Origin: Candidatus Hadersleviella danica
Lineage (GTDB): Bacteria > Chloroflexota > Anaerolineae > Promineifilales > Promineifilaceae
Assembly (NCBI GenBank): GCA_016711405.1
Contig: JADJSZ010000005.1
Span: 62,001 to 126,000, forward strand
Direction of reading: 5' to 3'
DNA length: 64,000 bases
Position numbers and translations under genes: made by a program
The notes under the pieces: generated by a model
Databases searched by the model: none
Seen by the model: only the letters and a program-made list of their open reading frames with translations
Told to the model about the DNA's origin: nothing
Shown here: positions 53,216-64,000 of the stretch, one piece after another
How positions within the stretch are numbered: position 1 is the first letter of the stretch
How the letters are laid out: every line of letters begins with the position of its first letter

Positions 53216-55526
53216 ATGGAGCCACTGCAATCGGAAAGAGTCTTCATCCCAACGGATATTATCGTTCACACATACTCCCCTTGGATGGCTAAGCCAGAAC
53301 CGGGTACCGTTCATAATTATATGCTAGGGGATGTAGTTAAGTATATTTACCCTGTCAAACTGTTTATGGCAGAAGCTATTCGTCGCGGAGAACTGCCATT
53401 ATGGAATCCATATACGTTTACGGGCTATCCCTTCATCTACAACACCCAAGCGGGGATTTTTTATCCGTTTTCTCTCCTCTATTATTGGTTTGATGGGTAA
53501 CGGCCGTAGATGGCACAGTCATCGGGCAATTGTTTTTGGGGCGTGGTTCATGCTGGCCTATTTGCGCCGCCTTGGCTTGCACCCGTGGTGCCACGGCCGT
53601 TGGATCTGTTCTATTTCTCTTCAACGGCTCTGTCATTGTCTGGCTTGAGTGGCAAGTTATCTATGCCGCCTTTATTTGGTTGCCAGCCCAACTTTACCTC
53701 ATCGAACGATTGCATGAGTGGTTCTTTCAAAATCAGCAACCCTCTTATTTGGCCGTCTTACGCCAACCCTGGCCCTATCTTTTAGCCATTGTTTTTGCTA
53801 TTCCTTGGCTGGGTGGCCATTGGAACTGGACACTTTTATACAAGCATGACGGTGGCCTTATATATGCTTTTCCGTTTGCCCCGCTGGGCCAATCTCTGGC
53901 TCACCCTTGGCAGTTTGGGGCTGGGGACAGCCATTGCCCTTGTGCAGGTACTGCCCGCCCTCCATTACTTGAGCCAATCCCACCGCCAACCCCTTTCCCT
54001 GAGTGAATCGCTGGCCTTTGGGCTAAAGCAGTATGCTATTGCATGGTTTGTGCCCAATTTTTATGGCAATTCATTGGCAGATAATTGGTGGGGAGGAACA
54101 AGGACGAATGATATTGAAATAGGAGTGTATGTCGGTTTGCTCGTTCCCTTTTTACTGGTCACGGCCGTGGTCTTGCGGCGGGATTAGCACACCCGCTTTT
54201 TGCCCTGTGGGGCGGGCTAACTCTCTTGTGGGCGTTGGGCACACCCGCTTATGCGGTGCTTCATATTTTGCCCGTTTTTAATGGGCTGTATCCTAGCAGG
54301 GTCGCTTTTATGGCCATTTTTTGTGCGACCATGCTGGCCGTCTTGGGTTTGGATACGCTTTTAACGACCACCAAACCGTTGCCCCAAATGAGCACATGGT
54401 GGGGATTAATGGCCGTGCAAATCCTCCTCATTGTGGCGGCTATACCTTCTTTTTCCGCCACCCAGTGAGCGACAATTGGACTTTTTGCAAGGGGAATTCT
54501 TGAAATTTGGCCTCAGTTTGGCTATCAGTGGGGCCATTCTGGGGCTGTACCAAACGCCAATCGGCCGTTCGTGGATGTGGGGAGGTGTTGTTTTAGTGTG
54601 GGTCACGGCCGATTTATGGTCATTTGGCGGGGGGCATAGCCCCATTGGCCATGTCGAAGAGCTTTACCCCCCTAACACGACCGTAGCCTATTTGCAGACC
54701 GACCTCGAACAAGAAGTGAGCCGAATTGCCACAGTACGGGGCGGATTTTCATTTTTTAACAACTCCGCTTTGGCCGTCCAAATTCCCAATGTAACAGGCT
54801 ATGACCCCGGCGTATTGATCAGACTTCATCGCTATTTTGCCCTTGCGGCACCTTTAGAAAGCCCCGAGATGGATTTCGGCCGCTTGCTGTATCCCAAACA
54901 ATCACTGGCAGACCCCCTCATGCAAAACCCTCAACATTAAGCATGTCGTCACCAATCAAACAGAGGAGCCTGTGGCGTTGGTAGATGGGTTACAATTAGT
55001 CCATGAGTCGGCCAGTGCACGCATCTACTTGAATGAAGGGTATTACCCCCGCGCCTATGCTGTACCTTCCGCCCAGATTGTGGCAAATGAGACAGAGGCT
55101 CTATTGGCATTGCAGGCACGGCCGCACACCCTCGGCCAAACCATCATTTTAGAATTGGAAGGACAACCAGCACCCCCTGCCACCAGTGGAGAAAGGTGGG
55201 CTGGGGGAGAGGTGCTGATAGAGGCGTATGGCTTGAACGAGGTGCGGCTCACGGCCGTTATGTCCGCCGCTGGCTTTGTCGTCTTATCGGATACCTATTA
55301 CCCCGGCTGGCAGGCCACCCTAAATGGCCAGCCAACCCCCATTTACCGCGCCAACTCCATTGTCCGCGCCGTCTTTGTTCCCGCTGGCGAGCATGAACTA
55401 ATCTTTACCTTCTGGCCAGCTGATTTTGTCATTGGAGCCGTAGCGGCAACTATGGGATTGGGAGTGGTACTCATTGGGCTTTTAGTGGCTGTCTACACCT
55501 ATTCACGCCATTCAGTACGTTTATGA
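53216..55526 (+). CDS. YfhO-like GT-C membrane protein (multiply frameshifted)
   Basis: Blocks in order: SPWMAKPEPGTVHNYMLGDV with RRGELPLWNPYTFTGYPFIY (signature of YfhO-type proteins), several TM segments, LPALHYLSQSHRQPLSLSES, and a C-terminal soluble part with YPPNTTVAYLQ, VTGYDPGVL, LSDTYYPGWQATLNGQPTPI and RANSIVRAVFVPAGEHELIF. Frames change near 53495, 53800-53990, 54185, 54465 and 54930. Restored length is about 770 aa. The usual N-terminal TM before the first loop is missing, so the true start may be lost or upstream in another frame. Known family role: teichoic-acid or surface-glycan glycosylation. It overlaps the next gene by 4 nt. Confidence 0.78.
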
Positions 55527-57148
55527 AACAGTTAAAGCCATTGATTCGCCTCTGGCCTTGGGTCTTGCTGTCCCTTGTTTTGACAATTGCGCCCTACTTT
55601 TGGGTTGCCCAATCCACACCTGCCAATCATCAATTTTTAGGCTCACTCATTAACACAGGGGATTTAAGTGTCTATTTGGCCGCTATTCGGCAAGGGGCAG
55701 AGGGGGCATGGTTGTTTGAGGTGACCTTTACGCCCGAGGAGATTACGCCCAAAATTACGTATCCCTTTTATTTGGCCCTCGGCCGTTTGGCAAGCCCTCT
55801 ACACTTAGATATTTTGTGGCTGTTTCATGGAAGCCGAGTTTTGGCAGGGCTGTTCTTGATGGGGGTCGTCGCCGTGTGGCTCCATTTTCTAGAGATGAAA
55901 GCGGCTCTGAGCGATGCTTTCTTTCTCATTTTTCTAGCAGGGGTGGGGGCTGGCTGGTGTTCCCACTGGGTGGGTATTGCCTGATATTCACGTGGCCGAG
56001 TGGCTCCCCTTGCTGAGCATCTTCCATGCCCCCCATTTTACCTTGGGTATCGTGGCCGAAATCGGCCTGATGACCGCCTTACTGATGGCGTATCGCCAAT
56101 CAGCAACCGTTAAATGGCCCTTCGCACTGGCTATTTTTAGTGCCCTCAGCCTCAGTTTGCTCTACCCGTATCGCCTTATTCCTGTCGGTTTGGCCATTGT
56201 GGGGTATGGGTTAATTGAAATCGGCCGTCGCTGGCGGCCGAATCTGCCTCTTTACTCATCACCAGCACGGCCGCCCTGCTCATCTTGGGTAGCATGAGTC
56301 TTTACTATGCCTTTGTGGCGCGGGCAGACCCATTTTTGGGAAGCGACCCATGTCATTCAAAACGAGATTCCATCGCCCAACCCAGTGGAGGCGTTTTTGG
56401 GGTTAGGCATGGTTGGGTTATTGGGGTTGTTGTTCGGCCGTGCCATCCTTGCCAAAGGGTGGTTCTATTTGCCAGCTGGCATTCGGCTTTGTTTCATTTG
56501 GTTTGGGGCAGGATTTGTTTGCCTTTACTTGCCTGTCTCTTTTCAGGGGCGTTTTGCCCTAAACATTTATCTGCCGCTCGCCGTGGCGGCCGCATGGGGT
56601 TTACACCATGAGCTATTGCCCCAGCTATCCGCCACATTGGCCCAAAAAGGCTCCTTCCTCTACTCATTAACCACCCAGCCAGTTGCCATCTATCGCCAAA
56701 TCATCCTAATTTTGGCCTTTCCCGCTATTCTCATGGCCATTGGCATTGTTGTGGTAGACCCAATTTGTTGCCCGACCATTATTTTATGCCCAATCAGGAT
56801 GTGCAAGCGGCCGAGTGGCTCATCGCCCACGGCCAACCCGATGATTTGGTCTTAGCCCAAAACCGCATGGGTAACTACTTGCCTCGCTACTTTCAGGGGC
56901 GGGTATTTGTGGGGCAGTATTACATCACTGTTGATTCCGAACAGAAAACAGCATGGGTCGAACAATTTTTTGCCCCTCATACCCCCGACACTTGGCGCTT
57001 GGCATTTCTTGATGAGTGGCAAGTGGATTATATTTATTATGGAACCCGCGAAGCGAACTTAGGCTCACCTCCTCGCCTGCCCAACTGGGATATTGTATAT
57101 GAGCAGGAAGGGGTCATCATTTATCATCAGCCATCATCTTTCCCCTAA
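55523..57148 (+). CDS. Polytopic membrane protein, GT-C-like, unknown (multiply frameshifted)
   Basis: Its ATG overlaps the YfhO-like stop (ATGA). After one N-terminal TM (WPWVLLSLVLTIAPYFWVAQ) comes NTGDLSVYLAAIRQGAEGAW, a first-loop motif like that of GT-C proteins. About ten TM helices follow, then a soluble tail: AAEWLIAHGQPDDLVLAQNR, GNYLPRYFQGRVFVGQYYIT and DEWQVDYIYYGTREANLG. The tail resembles the last domain of bacterial membrane proteins that export or decorate polysaccharide. Frame changes occur near 55965, 56250-56300 and 56755. About 540 aa. Function inferred from context only. Confidence 0.6.
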
Positions 57149-57153
57149 AAACC

Positions 57154-58643
57154 ATGCCCCCCTCACAGCGAAGCATCTCTCTCCTTTGGCTTGGCCTAGC
57201 TCTAACTGCTATCCTCAGCGTAGCCTTCTCTCAGGCTGTACTCCCGAACGATTATTGGTGGTATGTGCGTTTGGGAGAAGAAACCATCGCCATGCAGGCC
57301 ATACCATTGGTAGACACATTCAGCTCCACACAGGCAGGGCAACCAATGGCCTACCACTCGTGGTTAGCGGCCGTTATATTTGCCATCATCTACCAACTCG
57401 GTGGCATCCCCCTCACAGTGTTTTTCAAAGGGATTCTCCTCGCTCTTTTCTATGGCTCCATCTGGAAAGTGTGCCGTTTAGCAGGCGCAGGGGCGCGTTT
57501 AGCCAGTTTGTGCCTCCTCATCGCCGCCCTCGCGGGTCTCAACAATTGGTCAGTGCGCCCCCAACTGTTTTCCTACGCCTTGTTCGGGCTAACTTTGTGG
57601 CTGGTTTACCGTTGGGAGCTTGGGCAAAAAGGGTGGCTATGGGGCTTGCCCCTCATTATGCTAGTGTGGGTCAACATCCACGGAGCATTTATTTTGGGCT
57701 TTTGCTGGTGGGTAGTGCTTTGGTGGTCGGCCGTGGCGAGCGACGGCCGTTGGGCTTGGCCTTATTGGGAATGGTGTTGGCCACCTTGCTCACGCCTCGT
57801 TTAGGGGGTAGCTGGGAATATGTGTGGGCCTTAATCACCGACCCATCTAGTCAGCAGTTTAGTACGGAATGGCGGCCGCCCACCACCCTCACATGGTTCG
57901 GCAAACTCTTCTTCGGCTGGGTACTGGTTTTCCCCTTACTCATTCATCTATCTCCCCGCCACCTAACATGGCTCCATTGGCTCTGGTTCCTCGGGCTGGG
58001 TTGGATGGCGCTCAGCGGGGTAAGATATGTCATTTGGTTTGTGGCTATTTTGGCTCTGCTAACAGCCTCTCTGGCGGAACCACTTCTTGGGCGTTATGTG
58101 GATAAACCCGTTCAAGAGGTGAAGCCTCGCCTCAACTATTTGATGAGCCTATTTTTTTTGCTCCTTTCAGGGCTATTTTTGCCGGGGGTGCGCCATGTGT
58201 GGTGGCCCGAGGCACGGCCGACACTTTCCCCCGATACGCCTGTGGAGGCGACTGCTTGGTTGGCTAGGCACCAATCCATACTCACTGGCCCTCTATGGGC
58301 TGATTTAACTTTTGCCAGCTACCATGTGTATGCCTTGCCCAGCTACCCTGTATGGATAGATACCCGATTTGAGCTATACCCCACTGAGCATTGGGAGCGG
58401 TATTTAGAAATTAGCACGGCCGCGCCTCGCTGGGCGGAGCTTTTAGATGAGGAAGGCATTAACTTACTCATGCTTCACCCTAAGGAGCAGGGCTATCTTG
58501 GGCAGGCTCTTCAACAAAACCAAGAAACATGGGGCTTATGCTATGCCGACGAGGTTGCCTTGCTTTTTGTGCGCCTCAACGGCCAACCGCTCCCAACCCT
58601 TTGCCATGTGCCTAACCCCTTTGGCACATTTGCCTATCCGTAG
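57154..58643 (+). CDS. Polytopic membrane protein, unknown (one frameshift)
   Basis: LPNDYWWYVRLGEETIAMQA, PLVDTFSSTQAGQPMAYHSW and LAAVIFAIIYQLGG resemble the first loop and helix of a Chloroflexota-type membrane-protein family related to GT-C enzymes. Nine or more TM helices follow, then a soluble tail (YALPSYPVWIDTRFELYPTE, LDEEGINLLMLHPKEQGYLG). One frame change near 57715-57760 separates WWVVLWWSAV from ALLGMVLATLLTPRLGGSWE. About 496 aa. Third in a row of similar proteins, five nt after the previous stop; presumably one glycan-assembly operon. Confidence 0.6.
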
Positions 58644-58675
58644 TTACAAACATTACCCACGATTCCATCTCCATA

Positions 58676-60301
58676 ATGTTCACATCCAAGGGAAAACGAC
58701 AACTCTCCCCGTACATCTCCCCCTTTATGTTGGCGGTTATCTTTAGTTTACTCTTGCTGGCTTATGACGAGTGGTATTTTACAGGGCGTTACATTCAATT
58801 TTTGCGCAATATCACTGTACAGGGCACATTTTTTAGCCTTACCCGAAGCTATGTTCTTCTCACCCTCTTATTTTGTGCCCAAGTATTGTTTAGCTGGGCT
58901 GTATTTGTCGTGCGGCCGTGGTGGAAACTCCCCTTTGGTTTTCTATTTGTTTATAGTGCCTTTGCCCAAGCCGGCTATTGGAACGCCTTTAACCGCTTCA
59001 TCACTGTCCAAGATGTTCTAACTGCCTATTATTCGCCAGCTGGTTTATGGCGCGATGCAATTGGGATGTTTTTTAGCTGGTATGCGTTTATTCCCACTCT
59101 TTTATTTCTATTTTTCATATGGCTTACATGGAATGGACATGAGGGCGGCCGTGTCATAGCCCTCACCACGGCCGTCCTACTCACCCTTTTCGCCACCCTC
59201 TCATGGGCAGGCGTTCGCCACACCCCCGCCTCGGCCAACATCCGCTTTTTAAACACCATGGCCGAAACGGGCTGGGGCGGGTTCTCGGCCCCCCAACAAT
59301 TTGAACGGCCGACCCTCACCTACCAAGCCCCCAACCCACCCCCCAACAACATCATCCTTGTCATAGATGAATCTATTCGGGGCGACCACCTGAGCATTAA
59401 CGGGTACGAACGGCCGACCACCCCCACCCTCGACCAACTCGCCCAGTATGGTGCCCTTTATAATTGGGGCATTGCCGCCGCCAGCGCCACCTGTAGCCTA
59501 CAAACCAACCACGTCATCCTCAACGGCGTGCCCCACCTACCCGACACCGACTACCACGTTTACCAAAACGCCACCATCTTCCAATACGCCAAAGCGATGG
59601 GCTACCGCACCTATCATTTTGATGCTCAAGCTGATTATTTGTGGAATGGAATTACCTTCTCTGATTTAGTCTATGTAGATGAACGCATGACGCCCCAAAC
59701 CTTGGGCAGTGACGTAGACACCGACTTGCAAGCGGCCGAACTCATCCACGACATCATCCACACCAGCACGGGCAACTTCATCATCATCAACAAAAAAGGG
59801 GTGCATTTCCCCTATTTTCGCGCCTATCCAGCCGAAGCAACCCTCTGGGAACCCATTGTAGATAACTTGGCCTACAACGATTACACCCTCCTGAGCAACA
59901 CCTATGACAACGGCCTGCGTTATACAGTGGATGGATTTTTCAGCCGCCTCATCCCCAACCCAGCCGAGTTAGCGGCCACTATAATCTACACGGCCGACCA
60001 CGGCCAAACACTCAGCCAAAACGGAGAGCATTGGGCACATTGCCGTGGTTCCCTCAACGAAGCCATCGTACCCCTCTTCATCCTCTCCCCCCAACCCTTA
60101 GCTGTGGATACCAGCTACCCCGCCAGCCACTTCAACATCTTCCCCACCCTCCTCGATTTAATGGGTGTCCCCCCCGCCATCCGACCCACGCCACTACCCC
60201 TTTCGTTGTTAGAAGCCACGGCCGCCGATACCGCCCCCCGCTTCTACCTGCCCGCCGACCGTGACTTTTTCACAGGCGAACCCGTGCCCTTCGACCCCTA
60301 A
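58676..60301 (+). CDS. EptA/LtaS-like sulfatase-fold membrane transferase
   Basis: 541 aa, intact. Five N-terminal TM helices, then a periplasmic alkaline-phosphatase-fold domain. Metal site: NNIILVIDESIRGDHLSING with YERPTTPTLDQLAQYG; probable nucleophile Thr in AAASATCSLQTNHVIL; then NKKGVHFPYFRAYP, IIYTADHGQTLSQNGEHWAH and an FNIFPTLLDLMGVP end. The D-E-S-x-R-x-D-H-L-S-x-N-G-Y-E-R block is typical of phosphoethanolamine transferases (EptA/ArnT-partner type) rather than sulfatases. It probably transfers a phospholipid head group to a surface glycan. Follows the membrane-protein genes in the same direction. Confidence 0.88.
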   Translation: MFTSKGKRQLSPYISPFMLAVIFSLLLLAYDEWYFTGRYIQFLRNITVQGTFFSLTRSYVLLTLLFCAQVLFSWAVFVVRPWWKLPFGFLFVYSAFAQAGYWNAFNRFITVQDVLTAYYSPAGLWRDAIGMFFSWYAFIPTLLFLFFIWLTWNGHEGGRVIALTTAVLLTLFATLSWAGVRHTPASANIRFLNTMAETGWGGFSAPQQFERPTLTYQAPNPPPNNIILVIDESIRGDHLSINGYERPTTPTLDQLAQYGALYNWGIAAASATCSLQTNHVILNGVPHLPDTDYHVYQNATIFQYAKAMGYRTYHFDAQADYLWNGITFSDLVYVDERMTPQTLGSDVDTDLQAAELIHDIIHTSTGNFIIINKKGVHFPYFRAYPAEATLWEPIVDNLAYNDYTLLSNTYDNGLRYTVDGFFSRLIPNPAELAATIIYTADHGQTLSQNGEHWAHCRGSLNEAIVPLFILSPQPLAVDTSYPASHFNIFPTLLDLMGVPPAIRPTPLPLSLLEATAADTAPRFYLPADRDFFTGEPVPFDP

Positions 60302-60313
60302 ATTACCTCCGCC

Positions 60314-60347
60314 AAACCTCAAAGGTCTTGAAGACCTTTGAGGTTTT
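60314..60347. terminator. Hairpin AACCTCAAAGGTC / GACCTTTGAGGTT
   Basis: Arms 60314-60327 and 60333-60346 with a TTGAA loop and TTTT after. It lies just beyond the transferase stop and 11 nt before the ligase ATG, so readthrough would be needed for one operon. Related hairpins are dispersed in many genomes. Confidence 0.75.
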
Positions 60348-60357
60348 ACTTCCCCCC

Positions 60358-62636
60358 ATGCCCTCTCTCCTGCGCCCCGTAGCCATTTTTTCATGGGCAA
60401 TCCTCTTCATCTCCGCCCTCTTTTTCAGCCGCACCGCCCAACTCAACAGCGGCTTTAACCTGTGGATGGGCTTTTTGCTGGCCAGCGCAGGTTGCCTGTG
60501 GGTGGCCATTTTGTGGCGGAATGGCTGGCATAGCCAAAGCACCCCGCTGGATGGCGGATTAGCGGCCGTTGTCATCGCCCTCACCCTCTCCGCCTTCTTC
60601 TCCCTCGACCCCTCCCGTAGTTGGCGCATGGCGTGGAACTGGACAGCCTGTATTCTCGCTTTTTACATGGCCGTCACCTTTTTCCGCACCATCCAAACCA
60701 ATCACCAGCCTGTGATAGCCATCTATTTGGTTATCCTCGCCCTCATGTCTCTCATGGTCTACCAATCTCTCGGCCGATGGATGCTCGATTGGTACACAGC
60801 CTTTGGCTGGGAATTGGGCATCCCACGGCCGCCCCGCGCCGCCAACCACCTCAGCCCCAACATCTTGGCCGCCTTGCTCAATTTTGGTTTGTTGCTGGGC
60901 TGGGGTGTGTGGCAAAGCCACAAACGGCCGTGGTGGGGCTGGCTCCTCCTCCTCACTTTCCTACCGCTCCTCCTGCTCACAGGCTCCCGCAGTGGGTGGC
61001 TCGGCTTTTTCATCGGAAGCCTCGTTGTAGGAGTGGGGCATTGGTGGCACAACCACCAAGCGGCCATCACCACCAAAGATGTGGCACGGCTGGCAGGCGT
61101 GGTGGTGGGTGCAGGCTTGCTCTTGCTCCTGCTACTCATCCTCCTCCGCCCCGATACATTGCGCCTAGGCGAGGGCTTTTCCATTTTGTACAGGGGCGAA
61201 TTTTGGGGAATTGCATGGAACATGTGGCGCGAACGGCCGTGGCTCGGCCGTGGACTCGATACATTTGGCTCATTCTTCTTATTGAACAACCCCAACACCC
61301 CCCCCGCTACCGTTTTCCGCGCCGCCCATAGCTGGTGGCTCAGTTTGCTGGGCGAAACGGGCTTGATGGGTCTCGGTTCAGCCATGGCCTGTTGGGCGTT
61401 GCTCGGCCGTTGGCTATGGGCGCACCGCCAGCCCCACCACTGGTCGCCCACGGCCGTCGCCCTCCTCGCCACCCTCGCCGCCTTCACCGTCCACGCCACC
61501 TTCGACACCCCCGAACCATTCATCTTTCTGATAGCCGCTATCTGGTTAGGGCTGTTCATCGCCACCTTAAACCCAACCCCAACCGCCACACCAATCTGGC
61601 GCACAGTCTGGCCTGTGGCCATCTGGGGTCTCTTGCTCATGGCAGGCGGCTGGGCCTATCCCGCCCTGCGCCACTACGAACAGGGCATCGCCTCGGCCGA
61701 AGCAGGTGATTGGCAAACAGCGGCCGAGCAATTCACGGCCGCCCAAAACCGCTTGCCCTACCTCGAAGCCAGCTTCCTGCTGGCCAGCGCTCTCACCCAA
61801 GGGCGATTGGCGGCCGAAGACCCCACCCACCTGCCCACCGCCATCACCACCTACGAACAACTACTGGCCTATGAACCCGGCTGGCCGAGCAATTACGCCA
61901 ATCTAGCCGCTCTCCACTGGCAAGCAGGCGACCGCCAAACGGCTATCGCGCTCATGGAGCAGGCGCACACCCTCGCCCCCAAGGTGGAGGTGTATCTGCT
62001 CAATTTGGGTTTGTGGCACGAAGCAATGGGAGATGAGTTGGCCGCAACCACGCCTACCAACAATTAGCCGCCCTCCCCCACACATGGGCAACCCCCACTT
62101 TTTGGCAAGCTACCCCCAGCCGCCAATCAGCCGCCCCTACCCCCGCTCCAGACCCTGCATGGCAAGCACTCACCCAACAAGATTGGGCCACGGCCGAAGC
62201 GCAATACACTACCGACTTACAACAAAACCCTCGCAATGCCTCGGCCCACCTCGGCCTAGGCATTCGCCATTTGTTGATGGGCAACCACACGGCCGCCACC
62301 CAATCGCTTAACCGCGCCCAATTGCTTCGCCACGGCCACGCCATCTTCTGGCTACTCGCCCAAGAAGACCCCACGGCCGAATTTCTCGACTTTTTTCGCT
62401 ACCACAGCACCTTTGGCCTTGGGCAAGGGGGCATCCTCGTCTACCCCGTCACTATTTTCAACCGCCCTTCCCTGCCCCACGATTTGCTCCCCCAATTGCA
62501 ATGCCTTGCCTTGGATGAGTCAACCAGCCAGCATCTAGCTCTGTTAAGCACATGGTCGGCCGTGCAAAATCCCCTTCTCAGTACCTTACCCGCCCCCACC
62601 AGCCAAGGCTTAGTTCCTTGTGCTATATCGTCTTAG
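60358..62636 (+). CDS. O-antigen ligase (WaaL/Wzy) family protein with C-terminal TPR (one frameshift)
   Basis: Start ATG 60358 (MPSLLRPVAIF). Eleven or so TM helices; the Wzy_C region reads GRGLDTFGSFFLLNNPNTPP and RAAHSWWLSLLGETGLMGLG, including the conserved H-(S/N)-x-x-x-x-x-x-E-x-G-x-x-G pattern. The C-terminal part has TPR units: GDWQTAAEQFTAAQNRLPYL, NYANLAALHWQAGDRQTAIA and, after the frame change, QDWATAEAQYTTDLQQNPRN. Restoring one C near 62042-62048 joins DELAA to RNHAYQQLAALPHTW and extends the protein to TAG at 62634, about 759 aa. Role: joining a polymer to its acceptor outside the membrane. Confidence 0.85.
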
Positions 62637-62674
62637 GCGATTTCCAAAATTTAACTGTCCTGAGGAACAACCAC

Positions 62675-62766
62675 TTTTTAGACACGAATTGCACAAATGA
62701 CACGAATTTTCTCCTAATCAATTCCGTGTTTGTTTTTAACCCAATCGGACAATTATTTTCCCGAAC
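62675..62766. repeat. Dispersed ~100-bp repeat, copy 2 (reverse orientation)
   Basis: Shares, as reverse complement of 22050-22160, GACACGAAT, the core ACGAATTTTCTCCTAATCAA, a TTTTTAACCCAAT block and ATTATTTTCCCGAA at its end. Confidence 0.78.
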
Positions 62767-63176
62767 CCACCTTAAGAAAGTAGCAGGCGGGTTAGTCCCT
62801 TAATCATAAGCCCTTTGCTTGGCTTTAAATCCTTTGACATCACTTTGGCAAACAACCGTGACCGTTACCATACGGGGTCACTGTTCAGATTTAGTTTGTA
62901 GTGGCGGCTTTAGCCGTTTTTTCTAACTACAGAGCGCAGGTTTTTCTCGAGACCCTTTGCGTCTTTGCGCCTTTGCGCCTTGGCGTTAAATTCTTTTTTA
63001 CCATTTTGACAACAAGTCTGAACAGTTACCATACGGGCGGGTTTTCCACTCTTCATTTGTATTTGGTATAGTAGAGAGATAGAGATAGCGGGAAACATGG
63101 CTATTCAGCCAACCAAGAGGCTCTATCTCTATCTCTACACTCTATCTTCTCCCCACCCTATTTCCTTGGAGGCGTT
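62767..63176. repeat. Spacer with several repeats before the FHA gene
   Basis: No gene. ACAGTTACCATACGGG-like sequence occurs twice (about 62862 and 63020; a relative at 2515). A GCGTCTTTGCGCCTTTGCGC tract lies at about 62958-62980 (relatives near 31090 and 50645). A GATAGA-type inverted repeat at about 63070-63150 precedes GGAGG at 63167. Confidence 0.65.
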
Positions 63177-63896
63177 GTGGCAGAGCAAATTTATCAGTTG
63201 GTAATGCGAAAAGGGCCGAAGCCCGGCGAGGTTTTTAGCTTGGCCACGCCCACAGCCATTTTGGGGCGCGACCCCATGTGTGAGATAACCATCAACGATG
63301 CCGAGGTATCGCGCAACCATGCCAAACTCATCCATTCCGAGGCGGGCTACCTTGTGCAGGACATGGGGAGCACTAATGGCACGTTCATAGATGGCAAACG
63401 CCTGCGCGGCGAGCCTGTTCTGCTCACGCCGGGGCAAACGATTATCATTGGCACAAATGTGTTGCTGGTGTATGAAGCGACTGTGAACACGGGCGACCCG
63501 CTGGCGACGCTGGTTTCGGCTGGCGACCAAACGCTCAATGTCGGCCGTCCTGCTCCTTTCCCCAACCCCGAAGCCACTGTGTTGGGGGATGATTTTGCCG
63601 ATGTAATGGGGGATGAGCCAGAGATTCGCTCGGCCTATATTCCTGCCCCAGCGGCGGCCGTTGAAGACATTCCCGCCCGCCCTGCCCCTGCCTATACCCC
63701 ACCCCCCTCACCTCGCCCAGCCTACACACCCCCACCAGAGCCACTACACACCCCACCACCCTCCGCAGGGTCGGGATCATCTAACCAAATGTATTGGATC
63801 ATTGGGATTTTGGCCGTGGTTTTGCTGCCTGTGTTGTTTCCTCTTGTTTGGTGGGTGTTTTCTCCTAATCGCAAGGTGATAGATTGGGGTGGATAA
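63177..63896 (+). CDS. FHA-domain protein with C-terminal TM helix
   Basis: 239 aa from GTG 63177, six nt after GGAGG. The FHA domain spans about residues 5-95: TAILGRDPMCEITINDAEVS then RNHAKLIH (phospho-Thr-binding GR and S-x-x-H) and QDMGSTNGTFIDGKRLRGEP (STNGT). A Pro-rich linker (PAYTPPPSPRPAYTPPPEP) leads to one TM helix (YWIIGILAVVLLPVLFPLVW) and a short polar tail. The cytosolic FHA domain would bind phosphothreonine proteins; no kinase gene is in the window. The frame is intact. Confidence 0.92.
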   Translation: MAEQIYQLVMRKGPKPGEVFSLATPTAILGRDPMCEITINDAEVSRNHAKLIHSEAGYLVQDMGSTNGTFIDGKRLRGEPVLLTPGQTIIIGTNVLLVYEATVNTGDPLATLVSAGDQTLNVGRPAPFPNPEATVLGDDFADVMGDEPEIRSAYIPAPAAAVEDIPARPAPAYTPPPSPRPAYTPPPEPLHTPPPSAGSGSSNQMYWIIGILAVVLLPVLFPLVWWVFSPNRKVIDWGG

Positions 63897-64000
63897 GTTG
63901 AGGTTTGACAACTTATTGAAGCGGAGGGCGCGGTCCGGTTGAAAAAGAAAAGTTGCCAATCTGGGTGCATAGCAATAATTAAGCGGTGCGAAGATTGGAG

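Overview
The window looks like a chromosomal segment of a Chloroflexota bacterium (Anaerolineae-like, perhaps a filamentous activated-sludge lineage). This is inferred from gene content, not from a marker gene. Clues are a Rieske plus cytochrome b6-type/diheme cytochrome c fusion, a T-box-controlled valS, a lut operon, methylmalonyl-CoA genes, GC-rich coding sequence with AT-rich spacers, and very frequent CGGCCG palindromes. Many conserved genes are broken by single-base shifts, often at short homopolymers. I read most of these as residual assembly (long-read type) indels and give such genes as one CDS over their full span.

Layout. 0.2-5.7 kb: tsaE-tsaB (t6A tRNA modification) on the minus strand, a metallophosphoesterase, then valS behind a valine T-box leader. 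5.8-10.5 kb: an accessory island with a decayed NYN-domain gene, a type II restriction-modification pair (D12 adenine methylase and HNH nuclease), an IS200/IS605-type element, a higA antitoxin remnant and an IS4-like element. 10.5-14.7 kb: small membrane proteins, a glycosyltransferase-39-like membrane protein carrying two repeat insertions, a GNAT acetyltransferase and a DinB-fold protein. 14.8-19.9 kb: methylmalonyl-CoA mutase catalytic subunit, methylmalonyl-CoA epimerase, thiolase and an HI0933-like flavoprotein. 19.9-23.3 kb: class V aminotransferase, DUF4214-FkbM methyltransferase, PAS histidine kinase. 23.4-27.5 kb: lutA-lutB-[DUF5678-retropepsin]-lutC, then a Rieske-fold protein that has lost its cluster ligands.

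27.6-34.4 kb: mutY, a multi-TM GAF histidine kinase with no histidine in its H-box, a PIG-L deacetylase, moaC, an MBL hydrolase and an unknown protein. 34.8-37.9 kb: a Rieske gene followed by a cytochrome b/diheme cytochrome c fusion, a complete quinol-oxidising module. 38.2-41.7 kb: tRNA-Val, leuB, ilvD and tRNA-Glu (branched-chain amino acid synthesis; valS nearby has its own valine sensor). 41.8-50.5 kb: an ABC exporter with an acidic/His-rich loop, a glycogen debranching enzyme with an internal deletion, a roadblock protein, a response regulator, an MFS transporter and a phosphodiesterase-type phosphatase. 50.7-52.6 kb: a DegU/DegS-like two-component pair. 52.9-62.6 kb: a Flp-type pilin and a cell-surface glycan cluster (YfhO-like and two other polytopic proteins, an EptA-like transferase, an O-antigen ligase/TPR protein). 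63.2 kb: an FHA-domain protein.

Most spacers are filled by degenerate 6-8 nt tandem repeats resembling cyanobacterial STRR sequences. These repeats also enter a riboswitch leader, interrupt a coding region, and supply the last codons and stop of several genes. Together with the CGGCCG iteration they are the most pervasive unexplained signal here. The most interesting single genes are the ligand-less Rieske protein and the DUF5678-retropepsin pair lodged inside the lut operon.
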